The position numbers and the translations under genes are program-made. Under the pieces are notes generated by a model, which did no database searches, was not told where the DNA came from, and saw only the letters and a program-made list of their open reading frames with translations. Of a stretch of DNA of 64,000 nucleotides, positions 25,562 to 35,283 are shown one piece after another. The stretch lies in contig JAHBVF010000022.1 of NCBI GenBank assembly GCA_019637685.1, positions 57,524 through 121,523 on the forward strand, written 5' to 3'. The stretch is from Caldilineaceae bacterium. GTDB lineage: Bacteria > Chloroflexota > Anaerolineae > Caldilineales > Caldilineaceae. The number at the start of each line of letters is the position of its first letter. The first letter of the stretch is position 1.

Positions 25562-25614
25562 GCAAACGCCGGATAGAAACAGTTAGGCATTGTTCTGGAA
25601 AGTTGAGGTATTCT

Positions 25615-26034
25615 ATGCCGCAGTCCGTAACCTCCTCATTGCTTATGTCCCCGCGGGCAGGCACACTTCTGACTCGAATGACAGAAGTCCCCGATCCGGA
25701 AGCCGCGCTTTGGAAAGTCTTGACAGAATACATAAAGCTTAAGATAGATCATCTGAGTCAACAGATCGACCAGTTTGAATCGAAATGGAAGATGACTTTT
25801 GCGGAGTTTGCAGAGCGTTGTGCTACCGACACGCTGGGGAAAGATCCCTATGATTATGAAGTGGAAAGCGACTATTGGGAGTGGGAAGCGGCTGAAACGC
25901 TTTTAGATCACTATCCGGTAAACGATCCTACGGCTCACATTCCCATTGAACCCATGTCGATTGAGGCGATTGTCGCTGCGTTGCGGGATGTGGTTCCAGC
26001 AGATAACACATCCGGCGGTGGGGATAGTTGCTGA
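25615..26034 (+). CDS. Small acidic protein, possibly a solitary antitoxin
   Basis: A 139-residue protein starting at ATG 25615 (TTG at 25603 and ATG at 25678 are possible). Its middle reads LTEYIKLKIDHLSQQIDQFE, a coiled-coil-like helix, then KMTFAEFAERC and YDYEVESDYWEWEAAETLLD. This wording is familiar from small antitoxin-like proteins of Chloroflexota and cyanobacteria that often precede a toxin gene. Here no toxin follows: the stop overlaps the start of the wbpB-like gene (TGATG). No function can be assigned. Confidence 0.6.
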   Translation: MPQSVTSSLLMSPRAGTLLTRMTEVPDPEAALWKVLTEYIKLKIDHLSQQIDQFESKWKMTFAEFAERCATDTLGKDPYDYEVESDYWEWEAAETLLDHYPVNDPTAHIPIEPMSIEAIVAALRDVVPADNTSGGGDSC

Positions 26035-27041
26035 TGCCATCACTGACAAAAATCGCTGTCGTCGGCTGTGGCTATTGGGGCAAGAATCTGGTGCGCAACT
26101 TTCACACACTGGGCGCGCTGGGGTTTGTGTGCGATGTCACGGCCGCGGGCCGGGCACAGGCTCACAGTCTCGCCCCGGGAATCGCGGTCGTTGATAATGC
26201 CGACGCCGTTTTTGCCGCGGATGTGGCCGGGGTTGTGATCGCCACCCCTGCCGAAACCCACTTCGATCTGGCCGAGCGGGCGCTGCTGGCGGGCAAGGAT
26301 GTGTTTGTGGAAAAGCCCCTGGCCCTGACCTTTGAGCAGGGGTCACGGCTGGTGCGGCTGGCCGCCGAACACAAACGCATTCTGATGGTGGGCCATGTGC
26401 TGGAATACCACCCCGGCATTGTCGCCCTCTACGATCTCGTGGGCCGGGGCGTTTTGGGAACGACCCAATACATCTATTCTAATCGGTTGAGCCTGGGCAT
26501 CATCCGCCGCCAGGAGAATATCCTGTGGAGCTTTGCCCCCCACGACATTGCTGTGATCCTGCGTCTGGTGGGCGCGCTGCCCTTCGAAGTGGTCTGCTGC
26601 GGCGGCACATACGTGCAGGCCAACATCGCCGACGTAACAATGACCAATCTGCTCTTCGACAACGGCGTGCGCGCCCACATCCACGTCTCCTGGCTGCACC
26701 CCTTCAAAGAGCAGCGGCTGGTGGTGATCGGCAGCCGCAAGATGGCGGTCTTTGACGACGTGGCAAAACAGTTGGTTCTCTACGATCAGCGGGTGGAATG
26801 GCAGGAAGGGCAGCCGATGCCTGTGCGGGGTGACGGAGAACGGGTGGCCTACGCCAGCGATGAACCCTTGCGGCTGGAATGTCAGGCCTTTCTGGATGCG
26901 ATTGACCAGCGCTGCCAGCCCGTCACCGATGGGCCAAGCGGCTTGCGGGTCTTGCGAGTCTTGCAGGCCGCCCAGCGTTCTCTTGTGATGAACGGAGAGC
27001 CGGTTCACCTGCCGATGGACGCGTCGGATAGTCTGATGTGA
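26034..27041 (+). CDS. wbpB: Gfo/Idh/MocA oxidoreductase, WbpB/WlbA-like
   Basis: A 335-residue NAD-dependent oxidoreductase. The Rossmann motif VVGCGYWGKNLVRNF is at about residues 7-21, and the family signature VEKPLALT lies at about 90. It matches the enzymes that oxidise C3 of UDP-GlcNAcA to the 3-keto form. It starts at an ATG that overlaps the previous stop. The order dehydrogenase, 3-oxidase, acetyltransferase, aminotransferase in this stretch is the basis for the WbpB assignment; sequence alone gives the Gfo/Idh family. Length and motifs are normal. Confidence 0.85.
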   Translation: MPSLTKIAVVGCGYWGKNLVRNFHTLGALGFVCDVTAAGRAQAHSLAPGIAVVDNADAVFAADVAGVVIATPAETHFDLAERALLAGKDVFVEKPLALTFEQGSRLVRLAAEHKRILMVGHVLEYHPGIVALYDLVGRGVLGTTQYIYSNRLSLGIIRRQENILWSFAPHDIAVILRLVGALPFEVVCCGGTYVQANIADVTMTNLLFDNGVRAHIHVSWLHPFKEQRLVVIGSRKMAVFDDVAKQLVLYDQRVEWQEGQPMPVRGDGERVAYASDEPLRLECQAFLDAIDQRCQPVTDGPSGLRVLRVLQAAQRSLVMNGEPVHLPMDASDSLM

Positions 27042-27216
27042 AAATTGGGGATTGAGAATCGGAGACTGAGAACAGCCTTCCCTCGTCGGTTGTCTGTATT
27101 CAATAATTGGCTGTATACACGGATAAATGGGAACACGGATTTTCTCTGCGTAATCTGCGATCTCTGTGAAATCTGCGTTCCCTCTCTCTTCTCATACCCA
27201 AATAGAGTGGCTTCCT

Positions 27217-27831
27217 ATGCTGTCTGAACAAAACTATTTCGTCCACCCCAGCGCGTATGTGGATGAACCGTGCCAGATCGGCGACGGGACGAAAATCTGG
27301 CACTTTTGCCATATTTTGGCCGGGGCATCCATCGGTGCCGGCTGTGTCCTCGGCCAAAATGTGATGGTGGCGGGCAGCGCGGTGATTGGCGATAACGTCA
27401 AAATCCAGAATAACGTGGCGGTCTACGACGGGGTGGAGCTGGAGGACGACGTTTTCTGTGGCCCCTCCTGCGTCTTTACGAATGTGATCAACCCCCGTTC
27501 CCAAATTGTACGCCGCCACCAATACCAGCCCACACTCGTCAAACGGGGGGCGACGATTGGGGCCAACGCTACAATTGTCTGCGGGGCAACGATTGGGCGC
27601 TATGCCTTCATCGGCGCGGGGGCGGTGGTGCGGGGCCATGTGCCCGACTACGCACTGATGCTGGGTGTGCCTGCCCGGCAGCGGGGCTGGATGAGCCGTC
27701 ACGGCCACCGGTTGGTGCAGCAGAAGAGCGACGGTTCTCTGTTCTGCCCGGAAAGCGGTTGGCGCTATAGGGAAGAAGAGCCGGGGCTTCTGCGCTGTAT
27801 GGACTGGCCGGAGGAGAAGCCGCTGCCCTGA
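27217..27831 (+). CDS. wbpD: Left-handed beta-helix N-acetyltransferase, WbpD/WlbB-like
   Basis: A 204-residue acyltransferase with hexapeptide repeats ([57 protein letters not shown]). The blocks [20 protein letters not shown] and [15 protein letters not shown] are typical of WbpD/WlbB, which acetylates the 3-amino group of UDP-GlcNAc3NA. The ATG at 27217 is chosen because family similarity begins at once ([10 protein letters not shown]). The C-terminal 40 residues ([12 protein letters not shown]) form a small extra tail that many WlbB-like proteins share. Confidence 0.88.
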   Translation: MLSEQNYFVHPSAYVDEPCQIGDGTKIWHFCHILAGASIGAGCVLGQNVMVAGSAVIGDNVKIQNNVAVYDGVELEDDVFCGPSCVFTNVINPRSQIVRRHQYQPTLVKRGATIGANATIVCGATIGRYAFIGAGAVVRGHVPDYALMLGVPARQRGWMSRHGHRLVQQKSDGSLFCPESGWRYREEEPGLLRCMDWPEEKPLP

Positions 27832-27934
27832 GAATGGCTTGTAGACATGGATTGGTAGAAAGGGTAGAAATCCACCACTGAGACACAGAGGACACTGAGT
27901 ACGCTGTAAACAAAGTTTTTTGGTGCCTATTCAG

Positions 27935-28070
27935 GCCAGCGTCGGTTGAGTAGGCTGGGGTAGTTTCCAGCCGTATCGAAACCAAAGCGGGTATACTCGA
28001 AAAACTTCGTAGGCCGTTCGCTTGATTTCGATACGCCTCGAAGACTCGGCTACTCAATCAGCGCTCACTC
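27935..28070. repeat. Interspersed palindromic element (GTTGAGTAG family)
   Basis: It begins CCAGCGTCGGTTGAGTAGG and ends GGCTACTCAATCAGCGCTC, imperfect inverted ends about 136 bp apart, with internal ATCGAAACCAAAGCGGG and CGCTTGATTTCGATACGCC arms that also pair. Relatives lie at about 33127, 34976, 35105, 60356 and 60595. The surrounding 600-bp gap (27832-28433) has no gene; the rest is 11-12 bp rhythm repeats. Confidence 0.75.
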
Positions 28071-28126
28071 CCAAGAAACTTATTTTACGAAGTACTGAGT
28101 ACAGCGTCAACAAAGTTTTTTAGTGT

Positions 28127-28160
28127 AGAAGTTCGACTTTTTCTGAAAAGTCGAACTTCT
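28127..28160. repeat. 15-bp-stem hairpin
   Basis: AGAAGTTCGACTTTT and AAAAGTCGAACTTCT are exact reverse complements with a 4-base loop. A near copy is at 60985-61016. It is too isolated from genes to be a clear terminator. Confidence 0.7.
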
Positions 28161-28433
28161 GGAATCTCAAAGACTTCGTTTACAGTGTACTGAGTTCCAC
28201 AGAGGAACTGTTGAGATTCTGAAATCTTCATAACTGCTCAGGCACCCTCTGCTTATTAACCACGGAACACCTGGAACACACGGAAAGAAGCGGAGAACTT
28301 CCGCGTATTCTGTGTATTCCGTGGTTATTTCTGTCGTTGGCTGAGTAGATACAAATCCTCAGTGAAACTCAGTGCTCTCCGTGGCTCAGTGGCTTACTTT
28401 TGAGTTCCGGCTTGTCCGGATTAGGAAGACTTT

Positions 28434-29555
28434 ATGAATTCAGTCCCATTGCTCGATCTGAAAGCCCAATACGCCACCATCCGGGAAGAAGTGCGGGCCG
28501 CGGTGGACCGGGTGCTGGAATCCCAATACTTCATTCTCGGCCCGGAAGTAGAGGCACTGGAAGCCGAAGTGGCTGCCTATTGCCACTGCCGCTACGGGAT
28601 CGGCGTCTCCTCTGGCAGCGACGCCCTGCTCGTGGCACTGATGGCAATCGACCTCCAGCCGGGGGAGGAGGTCATCACCACGCCCTACACCTTCTTTGCC
28701 ACCGCCGGCGCGATTGTGCGGCTGGGTGGCAAGCCTGTGTTTGTGGATATCGACCCCCATACCTACAACCTGAACCCCGCTGCTTTGGCGGCTGCTGTCA
28801 CCCCGCGGACCCGGGCCATTCTGCCTATTCATCTCTACGGGCAAATGGCGGATATGGACCCGGTGATGGCCGTGGCCGAGCGTCACGGACTCTATGTGAT
28901 TGAGGATGCCGCCCAGGCGATTGGCGCCGAATACAAAGGGCGACGGGCCGGTTCCATCGGCCATTTGGGCTGCTTCAGCTTCTTCCCCTCCAAAAATCTG
29001 GGCGGGATCGGGGATGGGGGAATGGTGACGACGAATGATCCTACCCTGGCCGACAAAGTGCGCCTGTTGCGCGGGCACGGCGCACGCCCCAAATACCACC
29101 ACAGCGTCGTGGGCGGAAATTTCCGCCTGGATGCCATACAGGCGGCAGTGCTGCGGGTGAAACTGCCCTATCTGGACGGCTGGACCGAGGCCCGCCAGCG
29201 CAACGCCGATACCTACCGGCGTCTCTTTGCCGAGAGTGGGTTGGTGGCCGGAGAGAGGATTGTGCTGCCAGTGGATGCGGGCCAGGGCCGCCACATCTAC
29301 AACCAGTTCGTCATCCGGGTAGAGGCACGGGATGCCCTGATTCGTCACCTGAAAGAACAGCAGATTGGCACAGAAGTCTACTATCCCTTGCCCATGCACC
29401 AGCAGGTCTGTTTTGCCGATTGGGGTCTGTCGGCAGGCACGTTTCCCCACAGCGAAGCCGCGGCCCAGGAGACACTGGCCCTGCCGATCTACCCGGAGTT
29501 GAATGACGCGATGCTGGTGCAGGTGGTGGAAGGGATCGCAAGATTTTACGCGTAG
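28434..29555 (+). CDS. wbpE: DegT/DnrJ/EryC1/StrS aminotransferase, WbpE/WlbC-like
   Basis: A 373-residue PLP-dependent sugar aminotransferase. The N-terminal [19 protein letters not shown] is characteristic. [12 protein letters not shown] and [14 protein letters not shown] bind the cofactor, and Lys187 in [15 protein letters not shown] is the PLP lysine. In the Wbp pathway it aminates C3 of the 3-keto uronic acid with glutamate as donor, before the WbpD-like acetylation. A GGAAG-type site precedes the ATG. It lies 600 bp of repeats after the acetyltransferase, so it may have its own promoter. Confidence 0.92.
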   Translation: MNSVPLLDLKAQYATIREEVRAAVDRVLESQYFILGPEVEALEAEVAAYCHCRYGIGVSSGSDALLVALMAIDLQPGEEVITTPYTFFATAGAIVRLGGKPVFVDIDPHTYNLNPAALAAAVTPRTRAILPIHLYGQMADMDPVMAVAERHGLYVIEDAAQAIGAEYKGRRAGSIGHLGCFSFFPSKNLGGIGDGGMVTTNDPTLADKVRLLRGHGARPKYHHSVVGGNFRLDAIQAAVLRVKLPYLDGWTEARQRNADTYRRLFAESGLVAGERIVLPVDAGQGRHIYNQFVIRVEARDALIRHLKEQQIGTEVYYPLPMHQQVCFADWGLSAGTFPHSEAAAQETLALPIYPELNDAMLVQVVEGIARFYA

Positions 29556-29907
29556 AAGATAGGAAGAATAGCTGGACACAGAGAAACGCAGAAGAATGCT
29601 GATTTTCACTTGGCTATCAGCGGCTATTGGTGTGGTCAAGGAGGGGATGAAATTTCCAACGCAGAGACGCAAAGGCGCCCATAAACTTCAGGAGAGAAAT
29701 CCTTTTCTATCAGCGTCTATCAGCGTTCATCAGTGGCTCAAACAGCATTTACAATAGAGCCATTCTCAGCACGAAATCGGCGTTCCGACGATTGGCTGCC
29801 CTGGTTCATCGACCTGTACAATTTGGCGGAACACTGGATTGTGTTGTATTCTATCATCCGTTTACAAGATGTCCTTTGGTATCCGTGTCGCATCCACAGA
29901 GTCTTCT
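29556..29907. other. Intergenic gap without a gene
   Basis: The first 190 bp are dispersed repeat wording (AACGCAGAGACGCAAAGGCG, TATCAGCGTCTATCAGCGTT). The next 150 bp before the chain-length gene are unique and AT-richer, and probably hold its promoter, but no box can be named with confidence. Confidence 0.5.
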
Positions 29908-31971
29908 ATGACAGTCCGCAATCCTGAGATTCCCAGCCCATCTGTGGCTCCAGCCCCCGACGCTTGGTATCCAGAAGATGAGATCGATCTGCGCGAATAT
30001 GTGCTGGTGCTGGTGGCCTGGTGGCGGGAGATCGCCCTGATCGCCATCGGCACGGCCCTTGTGGCCGCGCTGGCCGTACTCCTGCTGCGTCTGGCAACGC
30101 CTCCCTCCTACGAGAGTGCGGCCACTGTCGCCATCGCCCGCACCCAGAGCAGCATTACCTTTGACGAACGCTTTACCACCCTCTCCCAGGACCAACTGCA
30201 GGCACTCTCCTCGGTGGATGCGGCGGCCCGGCGCGGCGCGCTGGTGGGGCTTGTCTCCAGCGGGGCTGTGGCCCAGGCCGTTATCGACCAATTGGGCAGC
30301 ACGTTGACCGATGAGGACGAACAAAGCCCCGCCTATTGGCTGGAAGGGGAAAGGGTGCAGGCTGAATTGGTGGGGGGCACAGGCAGCCAGAACAACAGCG
30401 ACCTGATCCGCATCACCGTCAGCGCGGATTCGCCAGCCAAGGCCGCCGCGCTGGCCAATGCCTGGGCCGAACACTATGTGGAACAGGTGAACCGCATCTA
30501 CGGCCAAATCCCCAGCGAACTGGTGGCCAGCGTGACCAGCGAACTGGTCAAAGCCCAGAGCGAATACGAGAGCGCACAGACCGAACTGGAAGCCTTTGTG
30601 GCCCAGAACGAGGTGGAGAAGCTCAACCGGCTGATCACGGAGAAGCAGGATATCATCGCCTCCTTGCAGGCGGGCAAACAGACGGCCATCACCACGATTG
30701 TGGACGAGGAATTGCAGGCCCGGCGTCAGATCATCTCCGCCTATATCGGTGCCCAGGCCAGCAACCGGCTGCTCACCTTCAGCAAGGAGCAGGAGGCCAA
30801 GCAGCGCCTGGTGGCGGCTCTGATCGACGGGGATACCGAAGGACGGCTGCATGCACTGGCACTGGAACAGAGTGCCAAAACCCAGCTATTTGATGCCTAC
30901 GCCAACGCCGAAATTCAATCCAAGCTGGCCGTCATCAATGAGCAGACCCAATCCCGTCTGACCCTTTTGTCAACCTACTATGCTTCCCGTGCCAAACTGC
31001 AACAACTGCTCGACGATGCCCAGGTATTGCGGGCCCAGGCAGCCCAGGCCGGTGACGCCAGCACTGCCAGCAATGGCTTGGCCCTGCTCCTTCTCAAGGC
31101 CCAAGTCTATGCTGGCTCGGTGGGGCTGCCCGGCAATTTGCAGATCGCTCTGGGCACGATCGGGGATATAAGTGGCAATTCTCAGGCCCAGGTGGCCGAT
31201 GTGGATGCCCTGATCCAGGCGTTGGAGGAGCGGCTGACCGAATTGGATGTCGCCATTGCCGCCCAATCCCAGCTTCTGCTGCGCAACGAGGACTATCAGT
31301 TTCTGGAACCGGAAGGCATGGCAGCGATTGCCGGCGATGGTTCCCCGCTGGGAGCGGCCATCCTGACCCAGTACGATGAACTATTTGCCCTTGGCCCCCT
31401 GGCCCAGGCATCCACCGCCATCTCGACCACAACGCCGATCTTTGCTGCCATCCGTGACCAATACCCTGACCTCTTCCGGGTGGGCGATCTGGCCGGTCTG
31501 GCCGATCTGGTGGCGGTGGACAACCCCCTGGCTGTGCTTGGCACAGAACGGGCCAAGGAACTGCTCCAGTTGCAGGGGCTGGAAGATTTGCCCGCCTACA
31601 CCGCCGCCGCAGAACCCCTGACCCAGGCCATCGACCGTTTGGAGTCGGACATCCAGGCCCTGCAGGCCCGCCAGGAGGCGGAGTCTTCCCGTCGCCAGCA
31701 GTTGGCCCAGCGCCGGGACCTGGCCTGGAGCACCCTGACCACCCTCAAGAACAAGAATGCCGAGTTAAATCTGTCGGCGGTGACGGTCAACAGCGAGGTG
31801 CGCCTGGCCGCGCCGGCCGTGGAGCCGATTCGTCCTGTAGCGGGGCCACGGTTGATCACGACCACTGCCCTGGCTGGGATTGTGGGACTGATGCTGGCCG
31901 TCTTTGTGGCCTTCTTTGTCAACTTCATGGGGGGGCAGCCCTGGTTGTTGGCGGGACGCAGATTGTCATGA
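29908..31971 (+). CDS. Wzz-like polysaccharide chain-length regulator
   Basis: A 687-residue polysaccharide co-polymerase-like protein, starting at ATG 29908 (ATG 29869 is possible). The N-terminal block EIDLREYVLVLVAWWREIALI leads into membrane helix 1 (about 35-58), then PPSYESAATVAIART typical of Wzz. A very long helical periplasmic region follows, with coiled-coil wording (AQTELEAFVAQNEVEKLNRL; LESDIQALQARQEAES). The last helix is at about 652-675 with the conserved AAPAVEPIRPVAGPR just before it. No Walker motif is seen, so a tyrosine kinase domain is absent. It would set polymer length with the Wzx/Wzy proteins encoded downstream. Confidence 0.88.
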   Translation: MTVRNPEIPSPSVAPAPDAWYPEDEIDLREYVLVLVAWWREIALIAIGTALVAALAVLLLRLATPPSYESAATVAIARTQSSITFDERFTTLSQDQLQALSSVDAAARRGALVGLVSSGAVAQAVIDQLGSTLTDEDEQSPAYWLEGERVQAELVGGTGSQNNSDLIRITVSADSPAKAAALANAWAEHYVEQVNRIYGQIPSELVASVTSELVKAQSEYESAQTELEAFVAQNEVEKLNRLITEKQDIIASLQAGKQTAITTIVDEELQARRQIISAYIGAQASNRLLTFSKEQEAKQRLVAALIDGDTEGRLHALALEQSAKTQLFDAYANAEIQSKLAVINEQTQSRLTLLSTYYASRAKLQQLLDDAQVLRAQAAQAGDASTASNGLALLLLKAQVYAGSVGLPGNLQIALGTIGDISGNSQAQVADVDALIQALEERLTELDVAIAAQSQLLLRNEDYQFLEPEGMAAIAGDGSPLGAAILTQYDELFALGPLAQASTAISTTTPIFAAIRDQYPDLFRVGDLAGLADLVAVDNPLAVLGTERAKELLQLQGLEDLPAYTAAAEPLTQAIDRLESDIQALQARQEAESSRRQQLAQRRDLAWSTLTTLKNKNAELNLSAVTVNSEVRLAAPAVEPIRPVAGPRLITTTALAGIVGLMLAVFVAFFVNFMGGQPWLLAGRRLS

Positions 31972-32009
31972 TCTCAATTGAGTTGCGCTGATTTTGAGAG
32001 AAATTGTGC

Positions 32010-32184
32010 TAGGTTCCGTTGACATTTGATGAATAACCCTCAAAATGCCCTCCAAGGCGGTCAAAATCGAAGCTAAAATGGCTGAATCGGTTCAATTTTT
32101 CGGCTATCAAAGGCAAATAATACGGCATTTCACGACCAAATCGTCTCGAATATGCGTGAAAAATCGAAATGTCAACGGAACCTA
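32010..32184. mobile_element. MITE, 175 bp, TA-flanked (copy 1)
   Basis: The ends are TAGGTTCCGTTGACATTT and AAATGTCAACGGAACCTA, exact 18-bp inverted repeats including a TA at each edge. The interior (CAAAATGCCCTCCAAGGCGG, GCATTTCACGACCAAATCG) matches the element at 42942-43115 in the opposite orientation. It encodes nothing. TA target sites and short inverted ends suggest mobilisation by an IS630/mariner-type transposase, which is not in the window. Confidence 0.88.
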
Positions 32185-32318
32185 ATCGGAAAGATGCTGG
32201 AACAGAAAATAGGACGCGGATAAACGCAGATTGACACTGATCCAGAGAAAAAATCTGCATTTTCAGCGTTTATCTGCGTCCAAGAGCCTTTCATGGTTCA
32301 CTTTCTATGGCATGAGAG

Positions 32319-32642
32319 TTGGATATGCTTGAACCGATCACAGTTGCGGCAAGACGAAAAGCCTTCCTGGCATTGGCAAAACGCAGAACATCGCCTGGTT
32401 CAGGCAGCAGCCGCGCATACCTTCAGGGACGAACGGTAAGGCAGCCTATGCCCGATTTAGGAACTATCCTGATGAAGTTGCTCTCAGGTCGAGCACAGGA
32501 TATTGCCGACCTCACACGGATGTTGGGGGGAGCCACACCGGCGATGCTGGAGCAGGTACGCTCTGTGGTGGCCAGGCACGTGCCCGACGCGGTGGAGGAT
32601 GTGGAGAGCATGATCGTGTTGGGCCGGATGGAATATGAATAG
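32319..32642 (+). CDS. Hypothetical protein, possibly the tail of a nucleotidyltransferase-type protein
   Basis: A 107-residue frame. The first 40 residues have no clear character. The last 65 (LGTILMKLLSGRAQDIADLT, then VRSVVARHVPDAVEDVESMI) resemble the C-terminal helices of DUF6036/AbiEii-like nucleotidyltransferases, where KLLAGRxxDxxD is common. It may be a truncated remnant whose N-terminal part has been replaced by repeat DNA. Expression is doubtful. Confidence 0.4.
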   Translation: MDMLEPITVAARRKAFLALAKRRTSPGSGSSRAYLQGRTVRQPMPDLGTILMKLLSGRAQDIADLTRMLGGATPAMLEQVRSVVARHVPDAVEDVESMIVLGRMEYE

Positions 32643-33628
32643 TTGGTGAAAAGACTGCATAGTTGGCAGCTGAATCCGAGAAAGTCTTTGTCCACAGACG
32701 GCGCAGATTGAACCCTGGAAATCCGTGAATGAAATCTCTTTTGTCCGCCCTTATCAGCGTTGCTCAGTGTTCATCAGCGGCTTAAAGGCAAAGAGCTTTT
32801 CCAATCGTGTACCTTTCCAATTGAAGAGGCGAGAAGACCTGCCGGCGTTGCGGAAACACCGGCAGGTCTGTGAGAGCCGGGATGTCGATCACACCGACAC
32901 ATGGAATGGTATTGGGTGAAACCGGGAAATCGTGACTGCTCACCCCCACCCAACCTCCCCCAGATTGGGGAGGGCCAGGGTGGGGTGGCTGCGTAGTTAC
33001 GGGAAATCTTTGGACACGGATGACGGAATTGACAGCTGCCGTAGGTGCGGTATCTTACCGCACGTCATGGGAATTCCCTCATTGTGCGGTAAGTTGGCGA
33101 TTAAGCTATTACCCCGGCAATAGAAGGCCAGCGCCGGTTGAGTAGGCGGGGGCTTTTTCCCGGCGTATCGAAACCAAAGCGGGTGGACAGCAGATGACTT
33201 GTAAACCCGTTCGCTTGATTTCGATACGCCCTCCGAAGACGCAGAATCCGCAGGATTCTGTCGGCTACATCAATCAGCGCTCACTGATCTGGACTGATTA
33301 CCCGATCTATTTCTGAATGTCCAAGCTACCGCACCCACGATTCTCGGATTGTTCTCTTGACGTGCAATGTTGGGTCAATCTGCGGGAGAATTGTATCCAT
33401 GTCATTCGTCTGGCTACCCGACAGTTCTGGTGCGGTTCACTGTGGACGAGCAACGCCGGTTGAGCCTGCGATGTCCTGAGCCTGTCGAAGGGCTGAAACC
33501 CAGGAGCGGGTCAGCGTAGAATCGACATCTAATCCGCTGGTTTCGACAAGCTCAACCGACGCTTTCTGCGTGGATGGGCCTGATTTGCACTCCTTTCACG
33601 CAAGTGGTTGGGAAGAGGGGTTTGTTGT
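32643..33628. other. Gene-poor gap of repeats
   Basis: About 990 bp with no convincing gene. It contains a C/G-rich inverted repeat at about 32941-32987 (CACCCCCACCC against GGGTGGGGTG), a GTTGAGTAG-family element at about 33127-33288, and a CCTGAGCCTGTCGAAGGG fragment at about 33475. The rest is unique but stop-rich. Confidence 0.6.
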
Positions 33629-34402
33629 CTACTGCTCCACGGATACCGGTTCGGCAGCACTGGGTTCCGCCTGCAATTGCCAGCCCATAATGGGGGCCGA
33701 AGCCAGGCTGCGCGGCATGGCTGCGGTCGCTTCGCCAGGGGTGCGGCGGAAACGCATGCCATAGGTGCGCATGATCTGCTGCTGGTCCGTGACAGAGGCG
33801 TCGCGCAGGGCATGGCGCAAGTCACCGTTCAGATGGCGGAGCAGGCGGTTGACCTGGCGGCGCAGACGGTTGCCATGCTGGCGGGCGCTGTGCAGGCTCT
33901 GTTTGGCGGCGTTGATGGCATCCAGGGCCGCGGCCAGTTCGGCAGAGGCCCCTTGCAGGGCAGGACCATCCACAGCGCTGGCATAGCCGTCGGCCACGGC
34001 CGCGGCGTCGCCCGCCAGCAGACGTTGGGCCAGTTCCAGCCAGGCGGCCCGGTTGTGGGGTATACGGGTGTGGCGGGGTCGCAGATGGTAGTAGGCCAAC
34101 ACGGACGGCGAGACATCCTGCCAGCGCACCCGCCAACGCACGGTGTTCCAGGTGTGGCGCACCTGGGCCTGCAGTTCGGCCAGGGCGGTGTCACCGGCGG
34201 CCAGGGTCTGTTGTTGGTTGGCCTGGGCCTGGGCAATGCCCGCGATGGCCGCCTCGAACTCGGCGGCCAAAGGTTCCAGGGCGGCGGCCGTGGTGGGGCT
34301 GAGATAGGCCCGCCCCGCGGCCTGGTCCCGGCTGTGGCTGCTGATGGCAGTGCGCAGAAGGGAGAGACGGTCACTGTCGTTCCTGGGTAGTACGGTTGTC
34401 AT
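33629..34402 (-). CDS. Conserved-looking all-helical protein of unknown function
   Basis: A 257-residue protein beginning LPRNDSDRLSLLRTAISSH. It is alanine- and glutamine-rich and predicted to be almost entirely helical (AAEFEAAIAGIAQAQANQQQ; AKQSLHSARQHGNRLRRQVN). The end reads DQQQIMRTYGMRFRRTPGE. A family of similar 220-260-residue proteins with an N-terminal DRLALL and a C-terminal RIMRTYG is familiar from Chloroflexota, with no known role. There is no signal peptide or membrane segment. It stands alone among repeats. Confidence 0.65.
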   Translation of the reverse strand: MTTVLPRNDSDRLSLLRTAISSHSRDQAAGRAYLSPTTAAALEPLAAEFEAAIAGIAQAQANQQQTLAAGDTALAELQAQVRHTWNTVRWRVRWQDVSPSVLAYYHLRPRHTRIPHNRAAWLELAQRLLAGDAAAVADGYASAVDGPALQGASAELAAALDAINAAKQSLHSARQHGNRLRRQVNRLLRHLNGDLRHALRDASVTDQQQIMRTYGMRFRRTPGEATAAMPRSLASAPIMGWQLQAEPSAAEPVSVEQ

Positions 34403-34793
34403 TGGTAGATTCCTTTCGCTGGTGGTACCTATTCAGCCTATCAAGAGCGGACGCAGATTAAAGAGATTGGAACAAAGATCAGCGCAGATCTGTGATGAAA
34501 CTGTGTCAGAATCAGCGTAGATCAATTCAGATCATGAAAATCTGCGTCCTTATACTCACCTGGCTGAGTAGTTACTGCTCCTATTGAACGGTAGGTAAAC
34601 GGTAAAGCGCGCTTGCTTACAAAATAAATACAGAATTATTTGTTGGCAATAGGCCAATAGTCCGGGGTGGACACAGGACGCTGATACCCCTCGAGCAGGA
34701 GGCAGGATAAAAAGCGGAAGGTAGATGGCGCGGTAACTTCCGATTGGCGCAAATTATTATGGCTCAACAGGAATTCGTGTGGCTGGCGAGAAT

Positions 34794-34878
34794 GCCATCG
34801 GTTCAAACCGATGGCTGATAGGGCAAACCGGCTTAAGCCGGTTTACTTTGGCAGACGCCGAATTGATTCGGCGGTGTC
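34794..34878. repeat. Array of three short perfect hairpins
   Basis: Hairpin 1 (34794-34815) pairs GCCATCGGTT with AACCGATGGC. Hairpin 2 (34825-34844) is the palindrome AAACCGGCTTAAGCCGGTTT. Hairpin 3 (34854-34878) pairs GACGCCGAAT with ATTCGGCGGTGTC. Each is separated by 9 bp. The GGTTCAAACC wording looked tRNA-like but no cloverleaf forms. Confidence 0.75.
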
Positions 34879-34975
34879 AACCACATGAGTTCCCGAAGAA
34901 CCATTATTATTCTCCGCTCAGGCCGTTCCAAACGAATACCTATCCACGATGGGAACTATGCAGACCAGCGCCGGT

Positions 34976-35094
34976 TGAGCAGGCCACGGTAGTTGGTGGC
35001 CGTGTCGAAACCCAGCGGGTAGACCCGCAAACTGGTTTCACTTCGACCCTTCGGTAAACTCAGGACACCGCAAGCTCAGGACACCGTTCAACCG
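34976..35094. repeat. GTTGAGTAG-family element, diverged
   Basis: It starts CCAGCGCCGGTTGAGCAGG and ends GTTCAACCGACGTT. It contains two CAGGACACCG pieces related to the 24-bp TCGACAGGCTCAGGACA unit. It lies within the 1.6-kb gene-free stretch 34403-36024. Confidence 0.6.
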
Positions 35095-35104
35095 ACGTTT
35101 GCTA

Positions 35105-35283
35105 AGAAGCTGTTTGAGAAGTGTCGCTCACTGGCTTCGATACGCTCTCTTGTCCGGTTGACCAGCGCTGATTGATGTAGCGGAGTCATCGACTTAGGCG
35201 TATCGAAATCAAGTGGGTTGCACGCGTTCAAGCCGCTACTCAGCCGACGTTCGCTCTCCACTTGGACTTTTCAAACAGCTTCT
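35105..35283. repeat. 179-bp element with 13-bp exact inverted ends
   Basis: The ends are AGAAGCTGTTTGA and TCAAACAGCTTCT. The interior holds ACTGGCTTCGATACGCTCTC and CAGCGCTGATTGA, shared with the element beginning at about 60298, where the same left end and interior recur. It is possibly a non-autonomous mobile element. Confidence 0.7.

Noticed and set aside
34780..34885. tRNA-like GGTTCAAACC wording
   Set aside because: It belongs to a simple hairpin; no acceptor stem, anticodon arm or CCA-compatible end can be folded.
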